From Steinernema hermaphroditum (Eukaryota; Nematoda; Chromadorea; Rhabditida; Steinernematidae): a stretch of 64,000 nucleotides of DNA. Below, one piece after another: positions 58,729 through 64,000 of this stretch (position 1 is the stretch's first letter; every line of letters starts with the position of its first letter). The DNA lies in the NCBI GenBank assembly GCA_030435675.1, contig CM059623.1, positions 5,172,012 to 5,236,011 on the forward strand, written 5' to 3'. A program made the translations under genes and the position numbers. The notes beneath the pieces were generated by a model that did no database searches, was not told the DNA's origin, and saw nothing but the letters and a program-made list of their open reading frames with translations.

Positions 58729-59661
58729 ATGACGTTCCTTGGTCGATCGGTCTCTTCAGTGTTCTTGGCTGTCAGTTGCCTGGCGCTTGCCTTCTTCAGC
58801 GATGGAGCGGCGAAGCAACAAGCGAAGCCTTTGCGGCAATGTGGTACCAACTCTTTGGACGTTCTCGGAGGAGTGTACAATGACCGTTACGTTGTCACCA
58901 CGGGTGGCAGTCATTCAGCTGATCTGAAGGCGACGCTGGACAAGCTTTTGGCGGATGAGGATGAGGGTGAGTCAGACTCCTTTTCTTCTGTTCTAATGAC
59001 ATTCACTGCGGATGTCGGAAAGACCGTGGAAGTCGAGGTGCACCAGGTCATTCACTATTCATATACTTATGGAAGGGAATACGTGTTTGTCATCTGGAGA
59101 TATAAGTGGGGCGAATTCTACCTGAGCGAAGTTGGTATCAAGAAGGCAGAACGAGGAAAAATCCAAGTGTACCCCTTGGAGGACTACACGGTGTATAATG
59201 TCAACATAAACTTGGTGCAGGAGCATTTGGAAAAGAAGAATGGAGAATCGAAACACTTTGTTTATGAATATCCGGGAATGAAGCTGATCCTTCCTACTGC
59301 CGATGGGACATGCAAGAACATAATACTCCCGCTTAGATATCGTAACAGAACAATAGCCAAATCTGAGGTTCGTTTCAACCTTACTTTTCTCTTCCTATTT
59401 TCAGACTTCCAGAAGTGTAAAACGGATGATATGAATGTGCATAAGGGCACGTACGACTCGGTAAAAGGAGTCGTCAATGATAAGATGAGATCTGGAATCG
59501 ATTCTACATTCAGGGACTTTCATTCGTTCTGCAAGTACGAGGGTGGCGTACTCAGTCGGGAAGATTTGTATGTTCGGATGATGTTACATCAATCTAGCGT
59601 GGCTGCATTTCAGCAAGTGCTCATGCGAATATGCCCGTGCCAGGAAGGATTCTGGGATTAG
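58729..59661 (+). CDS. Putative secreted protein of unknown function
   Basis: An open frame of 310 residues with a strong signal peptide (MTFLGRSVSSVFLAVSCLAL, then cleavage near FSDGAA). The body has no family that I recognise; it is rich in aromatic and basic residues (EYVFVIWRYKWGEFYLSEVG) and has seven cysteines after the signal peptide. Two stop-free segments look intron-like: 59343-59405, with donor GTAACA and a pyrimidine-rich TATTTTCAG end (63 nt, in frame), and a GTGAGT at 58966 with no good acceptor. If the first is an intron the mature protein loses 21 residues. It sits between transposons and is followed at once by dispersed repeat A. Confidence 0.6.
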   Translation: MTFLGRSVSSVFLAVSCLALAFFSDGAAKQQAKPLRQCGTNSLDVLGGVYNDRYVVTTGGSHSADLKATLDKLLADEDEGESDSFSSVLMTFTADVGKTVEVEVHQVIHYSYTYGREYVFVIWRYKWGEFYLSEVGIKKAERGKIQVYPLEDYTVYNVNINLVQEHLEKKNGESKHFVYEYPGMKLILPTADGTCKNIILPLRYRNRTIAKSEVRFNLTFLFLFSDFQKCKTDDMNVHKGTYDSVKGVVNDKMRSGIDSTFRDFHSFCKYEGGVLSREDLYVRMMLHQSSVAAFQQVLMRICPCQEGFWD

Positions 59662-59687
59662 CCACTTCATGATTCTTGGACGTCTTA

Positions 59688-59890
59688 TCGAAGCTGAACC
59701 GTCCCCATCGGGTCAATGGGACCTTACGTGGCTCAACACGGACATCTCCGATCTGGCCTAGCAGCGTCAGTCAGAACGGACACCGCTCTTTGACCAGCAC
59801 TGCGCTCGCGCGTTTATTTATCCCGGACTTTTATTTATGTCGAGCGCTTCTTTATGTCCGATGATTAAAAGTGATTATTATTATGAATTT
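59688..59890 (+). repeat. Dispersed repeat A, copy 2
   Basis: Partner of 27778-27995. It starts 26 bp after the stop codon of the secreted-protein frame and includes CAATGGGACCTTACGTGGCT and GCGCTCGCGCGTTTATTTAT-like sequence. Confidence 0.75.
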
Positions 59891-59984
59891 GAACTTATTT
59901 GCGGTATCTAACACATTACATGTTGTCGCGCCCCAAACGTAGCCACCGCTGTCTGACTTCTTCTTGCGCTCGGTGTCACCATCG

Positions 59985-60345
59985 TCTGCTGCCTATTTTT
60001 TCGAGAAATCGTCACTCCATCATGATGGGTTCATGATCGTCCGAGAGGCCTCTTCACAGGAGGGCGCCATTCTTCTAATCGACTGGACCATTTTTCGGGT
60101 TTATCGTTCGCCATCGTTTTCCAGGCGAAATTCCATTTTCTCCTTCTCGCGGCGTCATTGATGTCTTTCACCTTGGTGACGCCTCGGAGCCACTCGTTGG
60201 TTTTCCTGTGTAGCACGCGTCCCAGATAGGCGAAAACCTGTTCGATTTGTTTGTTGTTCAGGAGAATCGACGCTTCCTCTGTTGCCAGTTATCCCTGTTA
60301 ATTTTCAGGACGACTCTTCTGGACGCTTCGTCAAGTTCGGACATC
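59985..60345 (-). mobile_element. LINE reverse-transcriptase C-terminal fragment
   Basis: On the minus strand the end of a non-LTR reverse transcriptase can be read over frame breaks: EASILLNNKQIEQVFAYLGR, then KDINDAARRRKWNFAW, then KWSSRLEEWRPP and KRPLGRS. The order (YLG box, basic segment, RW..W.P, KRP.GR) is that of RTE-like LINE tails. It is truncated and broken. A possible remnant of the element's N-terminal part lies upstream on the same strand at 60399-60656, less sure. Confidence 0.65.
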
Positions 60346-60689
60346 ATGACTAAAAGTAAACGGCGCTGTTGCATGTTTTGTTGAACGATTTAGTACACTC
60401 AGGGAAAGCGGATCGGGACCCTCAAACCATTTAGTACAGTAAATGTAATGCATTCGGCATATATTTCCTGTACACGGCGTGTCAACCGGCTCGTTTTTCC
60501 GTCCTCGGCTGAGTAGTAAACGTCACACGTTAGGACATCGATCTTACCACATCTTAAGTAACTTGTATCTGCAGGTTTGCACCGATTATGATCGGTAGCA
60601 GCGCTCATGTCGCCCGCAAAATGATCAGCGCCCCGCATTCCATTATTGAAATACAAAACCGTTCGAAAAACGTTTTGACTTTATTGCAC

Positions 60690-61020
60690 TTCCATGTTAG
60701 CTCAAAATCACCTAGCTTACAAGCGAAATAACTTTCTCAATTTTGCGTACCTTGTGGTCATTCGAAGCGTAAAATATTAAGGAGACAAAGGCGCACAAAT
60801 TCATCGGATGGATTTTGATATAATGCATTATTCGCAGAGAAATCGGCAATTTACTGCTGAAATCATCATTTTTGGCGAAAAACGGCCTGCCATAAGTGCG
60901 AAATAACTTTTCGTAGATTGCGTAGTTTTCGTTCAATCGGTACGCAAAATGCTCAGTGAGCTCTAACGCACAAATTCATCGGATAGATTTCGTTCTAGTG
61001 TCCTGAGCGTCGAGAAAAGT
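60690..61020 (-). repeat. Relative of the 20.6-21.3 kb tandem repeat
   Basis: Two imperfect units of about 165 bp. On the minus strand the motif CACTGAGCATTTTGCG and the following GAAAGTTATTTCGC recur, resembling CTGAGCATTTTGCG of 20590-21330. Within this region AAGCGAAATAAC and CACAAATTCATCGGAT each occur twice. Confidence 0.6.
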
Positions 61021-61225
61021 TGGAAAACAGGTCGAAAAATGACCGTAAAAAGTCTAATTTTTTAATTTTCCGATATTTTTGTATCAATCGATAGCTCTCG
61101 GCGTCATTAGTGATTTGTCGTTGGAATTAGTACAAATGGACTGATCTACACGGAATTACAGGCCAAAAACTACGCACAAAGTAGCCTGGTCCCGACGCGA
61201 AGCGGCGGACGCTTTCGTGAACCAA

Positions 61226-61664
61226 TCCCCCCTATATATAAATGGAGAACCGACGGTTTTTCCGTGCGTAGGGCGGAAACACCCACACAAAATAAGGACC
61301 CCGAGGGGAACCGAACCAGACACCGCCCGCTTACAAGCAGAGAACGTTCGCAATGAGCTACACAGACAGTTGACATGGTAGCGCTTTACTACTCTGGCGA
61401 TGCTAGGCTTTGAGTTTTTTTGCAGTTTTTCAGTGATTTTTTGCATATTTTTTAACTAGCAGAGATGTCGGTTCGAGTTTCCTGGAACTTTACAGTTTTT
61501 TGGCCAACTTCAGCCATTTATATGAGTGCCAATCTTGCCGCCCGCAGGGCTGCAGTTATTTGGCCCCAACTTCAGCCCCTTCCATGTGCGCCAATCTTGC
61601 CGTCCGCAAGGCTACTTGGCTTTTAGTAATTCGAAGGCGCGAATTCGCGCGCAGCCGCGTTTAT
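61226..61664 (+). mobile_element. Helitron-like family C, copy 3
   Basis: Begins TCCCCCCTATATATAAATGG after an A; ends past GCGCGAATTCGCGC at GTTTAT. It has lost the GGGTCCGTTGGTCTG part near its start. Confidence 0.66.
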
Positions 61665-61684
61665 TTCCTTTATACTGACACGCC

Positions 61685-63134
61685 GTGTGCTGGCAGATCG
61701 GATTGAAACTCGCAAATCCGAATTCGAAATCCGAATCCGACTTTTCGGATATCCGAATCCGAAAAATCCGAAATTTTTGGGAAAATTTTCAGGATTGAAA
61801 AACAAGCTAATGCTTCGTTGATATACGACTGTTCTTGCTCGTCTCTTTAGTTATTCCTTTCGCTCAGTAACCCTCAGGTTCACCAAGACTCTCAGAATCT
61901 TCAGTAGCATCGATGTTAAGCTGCTGTTCATAGGGCAAATTTGGAATGCTTCGAGTTTCACCACAATAAGCCAAGCCAAGCCGAATCCACGACGACTATA
62001 GGGCTGCAGACAAGCACTGGCCTGGCAAATTGTTGTTGAGACATTTGAGTCCCGGACATTTGAGTTCCAGAGCTTCAACGAAACGGTGACATTTGCAGAC
62101 CTTTATAAACTATCTATCTCAACTATCTATTTCACTGGTGATTTATCTGCTGATGCTACCATTTATCACAAATTGTGACTAAAACCTAGAAGTGAGGCAG
62201 ATAAGTCACCAGTGAGATAGTTCATAAAGGTTTGCAAATGTCACCGTTTCGTTGAAGCTCTGTAACTCAAATGTTCGGGACTCAAGTGCCGGGACTCAAG
62301 TGCTTGGACTCAAATGTCCGGGACTCATGTACCGGGACTCAAATGTCTCAACAACGGCAAATTAGTTGTGTTCGTGTTCCTAGAATGTCTAGATATCTGA
62401 GTTTGCACCGAACGAAGCAAGCTTATATTCGCTTTGCATTCGAGACTTAAGTTTGGCTTAGATTCCAATTAAAACATAAGTCTGATGAATTTAAGTGAGC
62501 CCGGGCGAACCCTGTTATCTTGGTAGCTAAGCAGCTAAGCTTCCGCGAGAGCAATTAGACGTTACTTCTCGAGGGTTTAGATTATCAAAAATCAGGCAGT
62601 AGTGGAATAAAGAACTGGTGCATCCAAGCATGCAACCCACAGCAGATATCACATAGTGATCGGAATTCCATGCAAAACTTTTCAACTTGAGAACGACGTG
62701 CTAACGCACGAAGCATCCAAGATTGTTTTTGAGACCGACAAGATTTTTTTCGTAAATAAAAAATTTTTCGTAAATTTTTTCGTAAATCCGGGCGTTCGCT
62801 CGTCGGTTCAGATTTTTGGGTCTCGCCACGGGATTATTGAAGCCGTTTGCAGTGATCGAAAAAGAAACGCAGTGCGAACATGCAGAAACAGGGAACTCCA
62901 TGCAAAACCGGACAATCGCAAACCGAAATGAGAAAATCGGAAAAATCCGAATCCGGCTTTTCGGATATCCGTATCCGAAATCCGAATCCGAATCCGACAC
63001 TTCGGATAATCCGAATCCGAAATCCGAATCCGACACTTCGGATAATCCGAATCCGAAATCCGAATCCGAATCCGACACTTCGGATAATCCGAATCCGAAA
63101 TCCGAAAAATCCGATCCGAAATCCGCCAGCACTG
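61685..63134. mobile_element. Element with ATCCGA-rich ends
   Basis: The left end region GTGTGCTGGCAGATCGGATT and the right end, whose complement is CAGTGCTGGCGGATTTCGGA, are inverted and similar. Both are followed inward by arrays of ATCCGA/GAATCC hexamers (61717-61775 and 62940-63125). The layout copies that of the hAT-type MITE at 49210-50106, but no clean 8-bp duplication is visible, so the boundaries are approximate. It contains the palindromic MITE at 62032-62355. No transposase seen inside. Confidence 0.6.
62032..62355. mobile_element. Palindromic MITE with 8-bp target duplication
   Basis: The arms 62032 to about 62135 and about 62190-62355 are inverted copies (left GTTGTTGAGACATTTGAGTC; right ends with its complement). 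It is flanked by perfect GGCAAATT repeats at 62024-62031 and 62356-62363. The right arm has extra GGGACTCAAGTG-type 12-bp units (62277-62343), so the palindrome is lopsided. It could form a long hairpin. The 8-bp duplication fits hAT or Merlin; the terminal bases do not decide it. Confidence 0.85.
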
Positions 63135-63189
63135 GTGTGTATTGCCTCATTTCATCTTGATGTTCGCAGTTATTTCGTGGAAAAAGCGC

Positions 63190-63310
63190 TCTGATAAAAA
63201 GAAGCGAGTGAGGCTTATGCACCAGTGAGGCTTATAGAGCAGACTTTTTGCTCCAGGACTGACCAAGCAACGTAGTCGAGAGGGTTGAGAACCGGGGAGT
63301 GCGGAGGCCA
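63190..63310 (-). mobile_element. Mariner transposase fragment
   Basis: On the minus strand WPPHSPVLNPLDYVAWSVLE can be read, followed by QKVC and a stop. This is the region around the third catalytic Asp of mariner-type transposases, where SPDLNPLDY is typical; here Val replaces the Asp. No intact element ends found. Confidence 0.7.
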
Positions 63311-63639
63311 AACATCTCACCTTGGTCTGTACTTTCGTCTTCATCGGAATCATCTTCTTCTGTCTCAGAATGGACGTGACGTTCGTTTTCCTCAGTAAAA
63401 CCATGTAACTTAAGAACGCCGGCATGTATCTGTTGTAAACGCCGCTTCGGCAAGGCGAGATAAGCGTGATAAACAAGCGAAATTACGAACACTAGTCTTA
63501 TCGTTGAAGATGCAGATGGTGAATCCATTAAGTGAGCTTCCAGGATCATTACAGCATGTCCAGCCTTGAGATGCTCTTCTCGATGTCAATTTTACGGCGA
63601 CGCGCTATAAGTCAGTGTCCTTCTTGAAGCTGATACCCT

Positions 63640-63999
63640 TCGGTGGAATTTTCCAAGGCGAATAGACGGAAGAAGTGGAGAAATACGTTAAGTGGCGGGT
63701 GTTGTGAGCCGAAAATCTCATGGAAACGCCGATGGAAGCCTTTAACGTGGTTAGTAGTGGTCGGCCCATCGTATTTACATAGGGTATAAGAGGCATCCAG
63801 TACGAGCTAAAATAAACGTATCACGCAAGTAACTTAACACGCTCTTACGTTATGTACCCAGCGAACTTGCGTACTTTCACATCTTCCCAAAGTTCTGGGT
63901 CTTGTTGCAGTTGATGTATCTTGTTTAGAATATTCTTCTTGTAAATTCCGGGGAAGACAGGCGCTACCGCAAATTCCTTTCACAAAGTTGGCCAAATTC
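63640..63999 (-). mobile_element. MULE/FLYWCH-associated transposase-like fragment, cut by window end
   Basis: On the minus strand GPTTTNHVKGFHRRFHEIFG followed by HPPLNVFLHFFRLFALE resembles the C-terminal part of MULE-type transposases found with FLYWCH zinc fingers (pattern TTN..E.WH....., HP..W.F). An upstream segment (KNILNKIHQLQQDPELWEDV, about 63880-63930) may belong to the same frame through a small intron near 63800-63850, but phases do not agree, so the copy may be decayed. It continues beyond the window. Confidence 0.5.
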
Positions 64000-64000
64000 C

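Noticed and set aside
62816..63194. Open frames of NPNPKSESDTSD type
   Set aside because: They are translations of the ATCCGA array.
1..64000. CRISPR arrays, bacterial operons or prophage
   Set aside because: No such structure; introns, tRNA and gene families are those of a nematode nucleus.

Overview
The window reads as nuclear DNA of a free-living or insect-associated type of nematode. Four things point there: introns of mostly 38-66 nt between GT and a T/A-rich YAG; a bare 3' splice site (such as TTTCAG) a few bases before many start codons, as expected for spliced-leader trans-splicing; a very compact layout in which same-strand genes lie 130-450 bp apart; and nematode-typical families (a divergent seven-TM receptor, a MATH-like/BTB protein, a short SH2-tyrosine kinase, an amphiphysin, a p32 protein). 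Coding GC is fairly high. I cannot name the species; no mitochondrial or rRNA sequence is present.

Genes 0-47 kb, all rebuilt exon by exon with matching splice phases: glycerate kinase (227-1689, -), tRNA-Arg(ACG) (2125-2197, -), amphiphysin (3302-4980, +), an Alba-domain RNase P/MRP p25-like protein (5357-6074, +), a 20-exon PDZ-PH-RhoGAP gene of the ARHGAP21/23 (PAC-1) type (6351-17625, -), a coiled-coil protein (22398-23551, -), a MATH-like/BTB protein (23800-25018, +), a seven-TM receptor (25162-27181, -), ABHD16A lipase (28183-29918, -), PRKRIP1 (30074-30731, -), an unknown membrane protein (31064-33744, -), a single-pass EGF-repeat protein (34170-36999, -), a secreted Cys-rich protein (37277-38087, +), a tandem RRM-like acidic protein (38225-40381, -), p32/C1QBP (40759-41614, +), an RGG octapeptide-repeat protein (42624-43345, +), a strongly diverged DEAD-box protein (43480-45331, +) and an SH2-tyrosine kinase (45587-47335, +).

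From about 47.4 kb to the end the window is mostly mobile DNA. It holds Tc1/mariner relics with TA target duplications, a three-level nested insertion (51892-53857), a long-TIR element split by a Helitron-like insertion (57166-58593), an hAT-type MITE with a perfect 8-bp duplication and GACTCG-rich ends (49210-50106), a palindromic MITE with another 8-bp duplication (62032-62355), LINE reverse-transcriptase debris, and mariner and MULE-like transposase fragments. One intact secreted-protein reading frame (58729-59661) survives inside this region.

How the genes work together: there is no evident single pathway. Two tight same-strand pairs look like operons: PRKRIP1 followed by ABHD16A (155 bp apart) and the RGG protein followed by the DEAD-box protein (134 bp apart; both RNA-related). 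I did not find a defence-like or otherwise clearly new system. The most unusual items are the DEAD-box protein with degenerate catalytic motifs beside an RGG protein, the repeated use of AAG 3' splice sites, three stop-free 42-nt introns that hide inside reading frames, and the nested transposon architecture.
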